DNA from: Streptomyces sp. NBC_01803
Lineage (GTDB): Bacteria > Actinomycetota > Actinomycetes > Streptomycetales > Streptomycetaceae
Assembly: GCF_035917415.1 (NCBI RefSeq)
Contig: NZ_CP109073.1
Location: 5,574,001 to 5,638,000, forward strand
Length of the DNA stretch: 64,000 bases
Reading direction: 5' to 3'
This document shows positions 37,832 to 46,115 of the stretch, piece by piece (within the stretch, counting starts at the first letter, position 1; every line of letters begins with the position of its first letter). Position numbers and translations under genes: made by a program. Below the pieces are notes generated by a model. That model was not told the DNA's origin. It ran no database searches and saw only the letters and a program-made list of their open reading frames with translations.

Positions 37832-39172
37832 ATGCTGTTTGTGCTAGGAGAATATCGAATCGAGGGGCGCCGCGCCTCAGAAATCGTGGCCAGCGTCGAA
37901 CGCGCCGTCGGCGCGGGGGAGTTACGCCCCGGCGAGCACCTCCCGCCGCTGCGCGGGCTGGCGGAGCGGCTCGGCGTCAACGCCAACACCGTCGCCGCCG
38001 CCTACCGCACCCTGCGCGAGCGCGGCGTCATCGAGACCGCCGGCCGGCGCGGCAGCCGCGTCCGCGCCGGCCCGGCCAGCGCTGCCCGCGAGGCGATCGG
38101 CGTCGAGGCGCCGCCGGGCGTCCGCGATGTCGCCAAGGGCAACCCCGACCCCGCCCTGCTGCCCCCGCTGGGCTCCGCCCTCGCCGCGGCGGCGGCCCGC
38201 GCCGACCGTGCGCCCGTGCTCTACGGCGCCCCGCCGCTGAGCGAGGAGCTGGATCGCGCCGCGCGGGCCGGATTCGCGCGCGACGGCGTGCCCGCCGACC
38301 GGATCACCGTCACCTCCGGCGCGCTCGACGCCATCGAACGGGTGCTGGCCGCGCACCTGCGCCCGGGCGACGCGGTGGCCGTGGAGGACCCCGGCTGGGC
38401 CAGCTTCCTCGACCTCGTCCCGGCGCTGGGCCTGCGTACCGCGCCGGTCCCCGTGGACGACGACGGACCGCTGCCGGGGCCGGTCGGGCGCGCGTTGCGC
38501 CAGGGCGCCCGCGCCCTCGTCGTCACCGCCCGCGCGCAGAACCCCACCGGCGCCGCCGTGTCGGCGGCCAGGGCCGGGGAGTTGCGCGCGGTCCTGGCCG
38601 CCCACCCGGACACGCTGCTGATCGAGGACGACCACGGCGACGGCATCGTGGAGCTGCCGCCGCACCCGCTGGCCGGCGCCACCCGGCACTGGGCGCTGGT
38701 GCGGTCCACCGCCAAGGCGTACGGCCCCGACCTCCGGCTCGCCGTGCTGGCCGGCGACGCCGTGACGGTCGACCGGGTGCACGGGCGGCTGCGGCTCGGG
38801 CCGGGCTGGGTCAGCCACCTGATCCAGGACACCGTGGCCTGGCTGTGGAGTGCGGGCGCGGTGGACCCGGAGCACGTCGCGCGGTCGTACGGCGCGCGCC
38901 GCCGCGCGCTGATCGAGGCCCTGGCGGCGCGCGGGGTCGCCGCGCACGGCCGCAGTGGCATGAACGTCTGGGTGCCCGTGCCCGACGAGACCGGCGCCGT
39001 CGCCCGCCTCCTGCACGCCGGCTGGGCGGTCGCCCCGGGCGCCCGCTTCCGGCTGGCCGCCCCGCCCGGCGTGCGGCTGACCGTCTCCGCCCTCGGCGCG
39101 CCGGACATCGCGCCCCTGGCCGACGCGGTGGCCGAAGCCCTCCGCCCGCCCGCCGCCCGGCGATACGCATGA
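37832..39172 (+). CDS. MocR/PdxR-like GntR-aminotransferase regulator
   Basis: A 446-residue regulator. A GntR winged helix (about residues 10-75, PPLRGLAERLGVNANTVAAA) is fused to a fold-type-I aminotransferase domain (about 100-440). The PLP Lys region is RSTAKAYGPDLRLA, and AQNPTGAAVS and EDDHGDG are cofactor-binding segments. MocR proteins use the PLP domain as a sensor and usually control the divergent gene. Here that gene is a PNPOx-fold protein, suggesting vitamin-B6-linked control. The inverted repeat CTTGC/GCAAG around 37806-37832 lies in the shared region. GTG 37841 is a possible alternative start. Confidence 0.87.
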   Translation: MLFVLGEYRIEGRRASEIVASVERAVGAGELRPGEHLPPLRGLAERLGVNANTVAAAYRTLRERGVIETAGRRGSRVRAGPASAAREAIGVEAPPGVRDVAKGNPDPALLPPLGSALAAAAARADRAPVLYGAPPLSEELDRAARAGFARDGVPADRITVTSGALDAIERVLAAHLRPGDAVAVEDPGWASFLDLVPALGLRTAPVPVDDDGPLPGPVGRALRQGARALVVTARAQNPTGAAVSAARAGELRAVLAAHPDTLLIEDDHGDGIVELPPHPLAGATRHWALVRSTAKAYGPDLRLAVLAGDAVTVDRVHGRLRLGPGWVSHLIQDTVAWLWSAGAVDPEHVARSYGARRRALIEALAARGVAAHGRSGMNVWVPVPDETGAVARLLHAGWAVAPGARFRLAAPPGVRLTVSALGAPDIAPLADAVAEALRPPAARRYA

Positions 39173-39290
39173 CGACCGGGGAGCAGCGGTACGCGTCCGG
39201 GCCGCGTCCGCGTCGCATCTCTGACGTGTCGAACATCGACCGGCTCCGCGTCCCGCACGCCATCGGCAACCACGGCTCGTCAGCGCCGCC

Positions 39291-39513
39291 GCCGAGCACC
39301 CCACGCAGCGCGCGCTCATCGCCGCCGGGCTCGGCGTGGCCGTCGCCCCGCGCCTCGGCCCGCGACCCGGTACCGGCCGGTGTCGCGGTCGTCGCGGTCC
39401 GGGACCCCATCACTCGCCGCGTCCACGCCGTCCGGCGGGCCGACGCCGACCGCGGGCCGTCGATCCGGGCGGCGGTCACCGCGCTGCGCGCCGCGGCGGC
39501 CGGGACGGCGGAG
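39291..39513 (+). pseudogene. Remnant of a LysR-type regulator C-terminus
   Basis: One frame reads EHPTQRALIAAGLGVAVAPR, typical of the effector-binding domain of Streptomyces LysR regulators. A second frame then gives GVAVVAVRDPITRRVHAV and IRAAVTALRAAAAG, which matches the domain's end. A frameshift between them and the missing DNA-binding half show a dead fragment. It occupies most of the 429-bp gap between the MocR gene and the HipA-like gene. Confidence 0.5.
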
Positions 39514-39589
39514 GTGGCCGTCGGTGCCTGGCGGCGCACGGCGGCCGGCTCGGACGCGGGGGCCCGCCGGACGGCGGCATGTCCCGTTC

Positions 39590-39595
39590 TAACCT
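39590..39595 (+). promoter_or_regulatory. -10 element (TAACCT) before the HipA-like gene
   Basis: TAACCT fits TANNNT and ends 6 nt before ATG 39602, so a leaderless transcript is possible. GGGGGA directly upstream could also serve as a weak RBS for a longer transcript. Confidence 0.4.
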
Positions 39596-39601
39596 GGGGG
39601 A

Positions 39602-40432
39602 ATGCTGCGCGAAACGTCCGCGACCCGGTATGTCACCCCCCTGCGGGAGGGTGGCTCGCTGCCGGGCATCGTGGAGGCCGACGACCTCGGCACGTATGTC
39701 ATGAAGTTCACGGGCGCCGGTCAGGGCCGCAAGAGCCTCGTCGCCGAGGTGATCTGCGGCGAGCTGGCCCGGCGCCTGGGGCTGCGTGTCCCGGAGCTGG
39801 TCCGGATGCGGCTCGACCCGGTGATCGGCCTCAGCGAGCCCGACGAGGAGGTGCAGGAGCTGCTCAAGGCCAGCGGCGGCCTCAACCTCGGCATGGACTT
39901 CCTGCCCGGCTCCCTCGGCTTCGACCCGCTCGCCTACGAGGTCGGCGCCGCCGAGGCGGGCCGCGTCGTGTGGTTCGACGCGCTGGTCAACAACGTCGAC
40001 CGCTCCTGGCGCAACCCCAACATGCTCGTCTGGCACGGCGACCTGTGGCTCATCGACCACGGCGCCGCGCTGATCTGGCACCACAACTGGCCCACCGTGG
40101 CCGCCTCCGCCGCCCGCCCCTACGACGCCTCCGACCACGCGCTGGCGCCCTTCGGCCCCGACATCGCCGCGGCGGCGGCCGACCTCGGGCCGCGGGTCAC
40201 CGGCGAGCTGCTCGGCTCCGTGCTGGCCGACGTCCCCGACGAATGGCTCGCCGACGAGCCGGGCTTCGACGCGCCGGACGCCGTGCGCGACGCCTACGTC
40301 ACCGCGCTGAGCGCCCGCGTCCACGCGGTCTCCGAGGGCGTCACCATCGGGGCCCCGAGCCGGGACCGGGGCTCCCGGGCACCCGGCTGGCTGACCGGCC
40401 GGCCGCACCGGACGAGCGGAGCGGCCCGATGA
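39602..40432 (+). CDS. HipA-like kinase domain protein
   Basis: A 276-residue HipA-family protein. YVMKFTGAGQGRKSLVAEV supplies the ATP-binding Lys. FDALVNNVDRSWRNPNMLV carries catalytic Asp/Asn, and LWLIDHGAAL carries the second metal-binding Asp. It lacks the N-terminal subdomain of E. coli HipA and has no HipB antitoxin beside it. It overlaps by ATGA with a DUF3037 gene, a pairing often seen in actinobacteria and other bacteria. The substrate is unknown; HipA itself phosphorylates glutamyl-tRNA synthetase. The basic tail after residue 250 is probably disordered. Confidence 0.82.
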   Translation: MLRETSATRYVTPLREGGSLPGIVEADDLGTYVMKFTGAGQGRKSLVAEVICGELARRLGLRVPELVRMRLDPVIGLSEPDEEVQELLKASGGLNLGMDFLPGSLGFDPLAYEVGAAEAGRVVWFDALVNNVDRSWRNPNMLVWHGDLWLIDHGAALIWHHNWPTVAASAARPYDASDHALAPFGPDIAAAAADLGPRVTGELLGSVLADVPDEWLADEPGFDAPDAVRDAYVTALSARVHAVSEGVTIGAPSRDRGSRAPGWLTGRPHRTSGAAR

Positions 40433-40830
40433 GCGAGGTCCAGACGGCCGTCGGACGGGACGTCTTCGAGTACGCGGTGCTGCGGGTCGTGCCGCGCGTC
40501 GAGCGTGGCGAGTCGATCAACGCCGGGGTGATCCTCTACTGCCGGGCCCGGTCCTTCCTCGCCGCCCGCACCCACCTCGACCTGGCGCGGCTGGGCGCGC
40601 TCGACCCCACGGTGGACGTGACCGGCGTGCGCGCCGCGCTGCGCGCCGCCGAGTGCGTCTGCTGCGGGGGCGCGGAGGCGGGCTTCGCCGCCGGGGACGA
40701 CGCGGGGCGCCGTTTCCGCTGGCTGATCGCCCCGCGCAGTACCGTCGTGCAGCCGGGACCGGTGCACACGGGTCTGACCGCGGACCCCGCCGCTGAGCTC
40801 GACCGTTTGCTCGAAGTGTTGGTCCGTTGA
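40429..40830 (+). CDS. DUF3037 family protein
   Basis: A 133-residue protein. FEYAVLRVVPRVERGESINAG and VILYCRARSFLAARTHLDL are the diagnostic start of DUF3037. A Cys pair (CVCCGG) lies near residue 80. No known activity. Its ATG overlaps the HipA-like stop, so the two are translationally coupled and probably act together. Confidence 0.85.
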   Translation: MSEVQTAVGRDVFEYAVLRVVPRVERGESINAGVILYCRARSFLAARTHLDLARLGALDPTVDVTGVRAALRAAECVCCGGAEAGFAAGDDAGRRFRWLIAPRSTVVQPGPVHTGLTADPAAELDRLLEVLVR

Positions 40831-40914
40831 CAGATGGTGCCCCCGGTTCCTAGCGTCTTTCCGGCAGTGGTTACTCTTCGGTAGCCCAGTAGTCGACGGC
40901 GAGGAGAAGCAGGC

Positions 40915-41676
40915 ATGACCACCCCCGAACAGCGCGTCGCCATCGTGACGGGCGCGGCCCGAGGCATCGGCGCGGCCACCGCTCTCCGGCTCGCCGAGGA
41001 CGGCCGCGCGGTCGCCGTGCTCGACCTGGACGAGTCGGCCGGCAAGGACACCGTCGCCAAGGTCACCGCCGCGGGCGGCCGGGCCCTGGCCGTCGGCTGC
41101 GACGTCTCGGACGCCGACGCGGTCACCTCCGCCGTCGCCCGGGTGGCCGCCGAGCTGGGCCCGCCGCAGATCCTGGTCAACAACGCCGGGGTGCTCCGCG
41201 ACAACCTGCTGTTCAAGATGAGCGAGGCCGACTGGGACACCGTCATGAGCGTCCACCTGCGCGGCGCGTTCCTGATGACCCGCGCCTGCCAGAAGCACAT
41301 GGTCGACGCCGGCTTCGGACGGGTCGTCAACCTCTCCTCCAGCTCCGCCCTCGGCAACCGGGGCCAGGCCAACTACGCCGCCGCCAAGGCCGGGCTCCAG
41401 GGCTTCACCAAGACGCTCGCCATCGAGCTGGGCAAGTTCGGCATCACCGCGAACGCGGTCGCGCCCGGCTTCATCGCCACCGACATGACCGCTGCCACCG
41501 CCGCCCGCGTCGGCATGGAGTTCGACGACTTCCAGAAGGCCGCCGCCGACGCCATCCCGGTGCGCCGCGTCGGCCTGCCCGAGGATGTCGCGGGCGCCAT
41601 CGCCTACTTCACCGGCGACGGCGCCGGCTTCGTCTCCGGCCAGGTGCTGTACGTGGCCGGCGGGCCGCTCGACTGA
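40915..41676 (+). CDS. fabG: 3-oxoacyl-ACP reductase-like SDR
   Basis: A 253-residue classical short-chain dehydrogenase. It has the NADP-binding TGAARGIGAATA, the structural NNAG, catalytic Ser in SSSSALG and Tyr/Lys in NYAAAKAG. The C-terminus GQVLYVAGGPLD is normal. It would reduce 3-oxoacyl thioesters in fatty-acid or related metabolism; the exact substrate is not proven. GAGGAG lies before the ATG. A collapsed second SDR follows 2 bp downstream. Confidence 0.9.
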   Translation: MTTPEQRVAIVTGAARGIGAATALRLAEDGRAVAVLDLDESAGKDTVAKVTAAGGRALAVGCDVSDADAVTSAVARVAAELGPPQILVNNAGVLRDNLLFKMSEADWDTVMSVHLRGAFLMTRACQKHMVDAGFGRVVNLSSSSALGNRGQANYAAAKAGLQGFTKTLAIELGKFGITANAVAPGFIATDMTAATAARVGMEFDDFQKAAADAIPVRRVGLPEDVAGAIAYFTGDGAGFVSGQVLYVAGGPLD

Positions 41677-41678
41677 GC

Positions 41679-41870
41679 GTGGCGCGAGAGATGACCGAGT
41701 CCCGCACCCCCGCGGGGCCGGCCCCGGTCGCCGTCGTCACCGGCGGCAGCCGGGGCATCGGCTGCGGCATCGCCGCCGCCGCGTTCCTCGCCTCCGGCGC
41801 CTCCGCCTGGATCACCGGCCAGACACGGGGGGTTGACGGCGGGCTCTTCCTCAACGCGGGGGCGGGGCAG
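41679..41870 (+). pseudogene. Internally deleted SDR remnant
   Basis: The frame joins an SDR N-terminus (VAVVTGGSRGIGCGIA) directly to an SDR C-terminus (LASGASAWITGQTRGVDGG). About 180 residues, including the catalytic Ser-Tyr-Lys, are missing. It starts right after the fabG-like stop and stays in frame with the ung gene. It probably arose by an internal deletion of a second SDR gene. Confidence 0.65.
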
Positions 41871-41963
41871 AAACCGTCCCCGGCGGCGGCTGTCAGTGGC
41901 GGCCGGTACGTTGCGGGTACGCGCGGAGGGACAACCCGACGCCTTTTCCCGGAGGATGACGAC

Positions 41964-42644
41964 GTGACCGGCATGCTGCCCGACTCCTGGCAAGACGTTC
42001 TCGGCGAGGAGCTGGACAAGCCCTATTTCAAGGAGCTCACCGAGTTCGTGGAGGAGGAGCGGGCCCGGGGCCCGGTCTATCCGCCGCGCGAGGAGGTGTT
42101 CGCCGCCCTGGCCGCCACCCCGTTCGACCGGGTCAAGGTGCTGATCCTCGGTCAGGACCCCTACCACGGTGAGGGCCAGGGCCACGGTCTGTGCTTCTCC
42201 GTGCGGCCCGGGGTGCGTATCCCGCCCTCGCTGCGGAATGTCTACAAGGAGATGCACGCCGAGCTGGGCCTCCCCATCCCGGACAACGGCTATCTGATGC
42301 CCTGGGCCGAGCAGGGCGTCCTGCTGCTGAACGCGGTGCTCACCGTCCGGGCGGGCGAGCCCACCTCGCACAAGGGGAAGGGCTGGGAGAGGTTCACGGA
42401 CGCGGTCATCCGTGCCGTCGCCGCCCGCCCCGACCCGGCCGTCTTCGTCCTGTGGGGGAGCTATGCCCGCAAGAAGCTCCCGCTGATCGACACCACCCGG
42501 CACGCCGTGGTGGAGGGGGCGCACCCCTCACCGCTGTCGGCCAAGAAGTTCCTCGGGTCCCGGCCGTTCACCCGGATCAACGAGGCGATCGCCGCCCAGG
42601 GGCACGAGCCCGTCGACTGGCGCGTTCCCGATCTCGGCCGGTGA
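41964..42644 (+). CDS. ung: Uracil-DNA glycosylase (family 1)
   Basis: A 226-residue base-excision enzyme that removes uracil from DNA. The catalytic water-activating loop is GQDPYHGEGQGHGLCFS (Asp65). The uracil-binding NAVLTVR and the His loop EGAHPSPLSAKKF are intact, and length is normal. GTG 41964 follows GGAGGA by 7 nt. The same frame is open upstream through the SDR remnant to 41679, but those residues are not part of the glycosylase. Confidence 0.95.
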   Translation: MTGMLPDSWQDVLGEELDKPYFKELTEFVEEERARGPVYPPREEVFAALAATPFDRVKVLILGQDPYHGEGQGHGLCFSVRPGVRIPPSLRNVYKEMHAELGLPIPDNGYLMPWAEQGVLLLNAVLTVRAGEPTSHKGKGWERFTDAVIRAVAARPDPAVFVLWGSYARKKLPLIDTTRHAVVEGAHPSPLSAKKFLGSRPFTRINEAIAAQGHEPVDWRVPDLGR

Positions 42645-42699
42645 ACCGGCCGCGTATCCTGCCCGTTCACACGGAACCGGCTTGCGCGGAGGAGCAGTT

Positions 42700-43602
42700 G
42701 TGAAGGTCGGAGTGATCGGGCTCGGGGACATCGCCCACAAGGCATACCTGCCCGTCCTCACCGCCCAGCCCGGGGTGACGCCCCATCTGCACACCCGTGG
42801 CCGCGCCACCCTCGACCGGGCCGGCGAGACCTACCGGGTCCCCCCGGAGCACCGCCACGCCGACCTCGACTCGCTCCTCGCCGCCGGCCTCGACGCGGCC
42901 TTCGTGCACGCTCCCACCGCCGTCCACCCCGAGCTCGTCACCCGGCTGCTGACGGCCGGCATACCGACGTATGTCGACAAGCCGCTCGCGTACACCCTCG
43001 GCGAGGCGCGGGACGTGGTGGAGCTGGCCGAGAGGCGCGAGGTGAGCCTGGCGGTGGGCTTCAACCGCCGCCACGCGCCCGCCTACGCGCACCTGCTGGA
43101 GCATCCGCGCGACCTGATCCTGATGCAGAAGCACCGCAGGGGCCTGCCCGAGGACCCCCGGCTGACGGTCTTCGACGACTTCGTGCACGTGGTGGACACC
43201 CTCCGCTTCCTCGTGCCGGCGGAGGTGGACCGGGTCAGCGTCAGGACCCGGATCCGCCGGGGGCTGCTGCACCACGTGGTGCTGGAGATGTCGGGCGACG
43301 GGTTCACCGCCATCGGCGTGATGAACCGCGTGTCGGGCTCGACGGAGGAGATCGTGGAGGTCTCCGGCCAGGACACCAAGCGGCAGGTCCGCGACCTGGC
43401 GGAGATCATCGACCACCGGGGCCAGCCCAGCGTCCGCCGCCGGGGCGACTGGGTCCCGGTCGCCCGCCAGCGCGGCATCGAACAGGCGGCGCTCGCCTTC
43501 CTGGACGCGGTCCGGGCCGGCCGCCGCCTGAGCGCGCGGGACGCGCTGCGGACGCATGAGCTGTGCGAGCGGATCGTGTTGGCGGCGCTGGACGAGCACT
43601 GA
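42700..43602 (+). CDS. Gfo/Idh/MocA-family oxidoreductase
   Basis: A 300-residue NAD(P)-dependent oxidoreductase. The Rossmann start is KVGVIGLGDIAHKAYLP, and the conserved YVDKPLAY supplies the Lys-Pro motif. The C-terminal beta-sheet domain ends in a helix. Substrates of this family are sugars, inositol or similar compounds; none can be named here. GTG 42700 with GGAGGA upstream is preferred over TTG 42682. A -10-like TATCCT near 42656 would give a short leader. Confidence 0.85.
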   Translation: MKVGVIGLGDIAHKAYLPVLTAQPGVTPHLHTRGRATLDRAGETYRVPPEHRHADLDSLLAAGLDAAFVHAPTAVHPELVTRLLTAGIPTYVDKPLAYTLGEARDVVELAERREVSLAVGFNRRHAPAYAHLLEHPRDLILMQKHRRGLPEDPRLTVFDDFVHVVDTLRFLVPAEVDRVSVRTRIRRGLLHHVVLEMSGDGFTAIGVMNRVSGSTEEIVEVSGQDTKRQVRDLAEIIDHRGQPSVRRRGDWVPVARQRGIEQAALAFLDAVRAGRRLSARDALRTHELCERIVLAALDEH

Positions 43603-43737
43603 CGGCGGCCCGGGCGACGGTCGGACGCGCCGCCGCCTCCGGTGCCCGGGTGACGGCCGGTACGGCAGGTGCGCGGATCACGACCCGCCGCGCGGGCCCC
43701 TTCCTTCGCTACGCCGGTCGGGCCGGTCGGCCGGCGC

Positions 43738-43743
43738 TAGCCT
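43738..43743 (+). promoter_or_regulatory. -10 element (TAGCCT), probable leaderless promoter
   Basis: TAGCCT ends 6 nt before ATG 43750, and no Shine-Dalgarno sequence intervenes. The transcript would start at the start codon of the VOC protein. Confidence 0.5.
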
Positions 43744-43749
43744 GATCGC

Positions 43750-44184
43750 ATGGAACAGCGCATCAGTCTGATCACTCTGGGAGTCTCCGATGTGGCTCGT
43801 GCCAGGGCCTTCTACGAGGCCCTGGGCTGGCGGGGCCAAGAGGTCGAGGAGACCGTCTTCTTCCAGGCGGGCGGACTGGCCCTGGTCCTGTGGGGCCGCG
43901 AGAAGCTCGCCCGGGACTGCGGCCTGGGGGACCGGGGCGAGGCCGGCTTCGGCGGGATCGCCCTCGCGTACAACGTGCGGTCGGCGGCGGAGGTCGACGA
44001 TCTGCTCGCGACCGCGGAGCGGGTCGGAGGGACCGTCACCAAGCCCGCGGTCACCAACTCCCTGGGCTTCTACTCCGGCGTCTTCGTCGATCCGGACGGC
44101 CACCCCTGGGAGGTCGCGCACAACCCGGGGTTCGCCCTCGCCGAGGACGGCTCGATCACCATCCCCGACTTCAGCGACCTCTGA
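43750..44184 (+). CDS. VOC-family (glyoxalase/bleomycin-resistance fold) protein
   Basis: A 144-residue protein with two beta-alpha-beta-beta-beta modules. SLITLGVSDVARARAFYEAL opens the first, and GVFVDPDGHPWEVAHNPGF closes the second with a potential metal-ligand Glu. Members include glyoxalases, dioxygenases and drug-binding proteins; the substrate is unknown. The stop is 6 bp from the convergent uppP stop. Confidence 0.85.
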   Translation: MEQRISLITLGVSDVARARAFYEALGWRGQEVEETVFFQAGGLALVLWGREKLARDCGLGDRGEAGFGGIALAYNVRSAAEVDDLLATAERVGGTVTKPAVTNSLGFYSGVFVDPDGHPWEVAHNPGFALAEDGSITIPDFSDL

Positions 44185-44190
44185 AGGGGA

Positions 44191-45096
44191 TCACGCCTCG
44201 GACGTGCTGATCGGCCCCTCGTCCACGTCCTCGCCGGCCTTCGGGTCGAGGGTTCCGGCGAGGATCAGGACCAGGAGCACCACACCGACCGCGATCCGGT
44301 ACCAGACGAACGGCATGAAGCTGCGGGTCGAGATGAACCTCATGAACCACGCGATGATCGCGTAGCCGACGAAGAACGCGATCACCGTGGCGAGGATCGT
44401 CGGGCCCCACGAGACATGGGTGTCCTCGCCGCCGATCTCCGTCAGCTCGTACAGGCCCGAGGCCAGCACCGCCGGGATGGCCAGCAGGAACGAGTACCGC
44501 GCCGCCGCCTCCCTGCGGTAGCCCAGGAACAGGCCGCCGGTGATCGTGGCGCCCGAGCGGGAGACGCCCGGGACCAGGGCCATCGCCTGGCACAGCCCGT
44601 ACATCAGGCCGTCCCGCACGCTCAGCTGGTCCAGTGTCTTGCGCTCCCGGATCGCCCGGTGCCGGCCGCCGGTCGCGTCCCTGGCCGCCAGGCGGTCGGC
44701 GACGCCGAGGATGATGCCGAGGACGATCAGGTTGACGGCGATCAGCCGCAGGTCGCGGAACGGGCCCTCGATCGAGTCCTTCAGCGTCACGCCGAGCACG
44801 CCGATCGGGATCGAGCCGACGATCACCAGCCAGCCCATCCGCGCGTCCGGCTCCGACCGGACCCGCGCGTCCCGCAGCGACCGGAACCAGGCCGAGATGA
44901 TCCGCGCGATGTCCTTGCGGAAATAGATGATGACGGCGGCCTCGGTGCCGATCTGGCAGACCGCGGTGAACGCGGCGCCGGGGTCCTCCCAGCCGAACGC
45001 GACGGCCGTCAGCCGCAGGTGCGCGCTGGAGGAGATCGGCAGGAACTCCGTCAGCCCCTGGACGAGCCCGAGAACGAGTGATTCGAACCACGACAT
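44191..45096 (-). CDS. uppP: Undecaprenyl-diphosphatase UppP/BacA
   Basis: A 301-residue membrane enzyme that dephosphorylates undecaprenyl pyrophosphate to recycle the cell-wall lipid carrier. Signature segments: SLVLGLVQGLTEFLPISSSA at the N-terminus and PGVSRSGATITGGLFLG in the middle. Eight or so TM helices. Overexpression gives bacitracin resistance in other bacteria. No good Shine-Dalgarno sequence precedes the ATG. Convergent with the VOC gene. Confidence 0.95.
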   Translation of the reverse strand: MSWFESLVLGLVQGLTEFLPISSSAHLRLTAVAFGWEDPGAAFTAVCQIGTEAAVIIYFRKDIARIISAWFRSLRDARVRSEPDARMGWLVIVGSIPIGVLGVTLKDSIEGPFRDLRLIAVNLIVLGIILGVADRLAARDATGGRHRAIRERKTLDQLSVRDGLMYGLCQAMALVPGVSRSGATITGGLFLGYRREAAARYSFLLAIPAVLASGLYELTEIGGEDTHVSWGPTILATVIAFFVGYAIIAWFMRFISTRSFMPFVWYRIAVGVVLLVLILAGTLDPKAGEDVDEGPISTSEA

Positions 45097-45225
45097 GGAG
45101 GTGACAGCGTCCCGGGGTAGTGCCGAAAGGGTGACGGGGGGTGGAGCGAGATCACTTTAAGCCACGCCGCCCGATGCCCGGAAACGCGGGCTCGCGGACC
45201 GGGACACACCGGTCACAATGGAAGG

Positions 45226-46071
45226 GTGAACGAGCCCATTCCGGTGACGAGGACGACCGATCTGGGGACCGCGCGCCTCCTTCCCGATCTCGACCGCCCA
45301 CGGGCCTGGCTGCTCACCGTCGATGGCGCGCCGCAGTCGTATCTGGACCTGGACGATCCGACCCATCTGGAGTTCGAGTACGTCCGGATGCTCGCCCACG
45401 CGCTGGACACCGCCGCGCCGCCCGGCAGGCCGCTGGACGTGCTGCACCTGGGCGGCGGCGCGCTGACGCTGCCGCGCTACGCCGCCGCGACCCGGCCGGG
45501 GTCCGGGCAGCGGGTGGTCGAGGCCGACCGGGGGCTGGCCGAGCTGATCGCCGAGCGGTGCCCGCTGCCCGGCGGCGCGCGGATCGCCGTCGAGATAGCG
45601 GACGCCCGCGCCGCGCTCACCGCCACCGCGCCCGCCTCGGCGGACATCGTCGTCGGGGACGTCTTCGGCGGCGCCCTGATCCCCGCGCACCTGACCACGC
45701 TCGGCTACGCCCGGGACATCCGCAGGGTGCTGCGGCCGGACGGGATCTACGCGGCGAACCTGGCCGACGCCGTCCCGTTCGCCTTCCTGCGCTCCCAGCT
45801 CGCCACCTTCGGCGCGGTTTTCGGCCAGATGTGCCTGCTCGCCGAGCCGGCCGTACTGCGCGGCCGGCGCTTCGGCAACACGGTGCTGGTCGCCTCGGGC
45901 GCCCCGCTGCCGCTCGCCGAGCTGGCCCGGCGGGCAGCCGCCGACGTGTTCCCCGCGCGGGCCGTGCACGGTGAGGCGCTGGCCCGGCTGGTGGGGGGCG
46001 CCGTTCCGGTGCCGGACGGCGCGGCCGTCCCGTCGCCGCGCCCGCCGTCCGGCACGTTCACCGTGGCCTGA
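45226..46071 (+). CDS. Spermidine synthase-like methyltransferase-fold protein
   Basis: A 281-residue Rossmann-fold protein. DVLHLGGGALTLPRY is the S-adenosyl-binding motif, VVEADRGLAELI the acidic ribose-binding motif, and DIVVGDVFGG the catalytic-region motif of spermidine synthase-type proteins. Many actinobacterial members are not proven polyamine synthases. GTG 45226 follows GAAG closely. It ends at a stem-loop shared with the convergent gene. Confidence 0.8.
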   Translation: MNEPIPVTRTTDLGTARLLPDLDRPRAWLLTVDGAPQSYLDLDDPTHLEFEYVRMLAHALDTAAPPGRPLDVLHLGGGALTLPRYAAATRPGSGQRVVEADRGLAELIAERCPLPGGARIAVEIADARAALTATAPASADIVVGDVFGGALIPAHLTTLGYARDIRRVLRPDGIYAANLADAVPFAFLRSQLATFGAVFGQMCLLAEPAVLRGRRFGNTVLVASGAPLPLAELARRAAADVFPARAVHGEALARLVGGAVPVPDGAAVPSPRPPSGTFTVA

Positions 46072-46080
46072 GCGGCCTGC

Positions 46081-46115
46081 GGCTGAGCGGCCCGAGCACG
46101 CGGCACCGCTCAGCC
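46081..46115. terminator. Bidirectional stem-loop
   Basis: GGCTGAGCGG (46081-46090) pairs perfectly with CCGCTCAGCC (46106-46115). It lies between convergent genes and includes the stop of the minus-strand gene. Confidence 0.6.

Noticed and set aside
37825..40830. 1001-codon plus-strand frame spanning MocR, the gap and HipA genes
   Set aside because: Only its last 134 codons (from 40429) are a real gene, DUF3037; the rest is an Arg/Pro-rich shadow.
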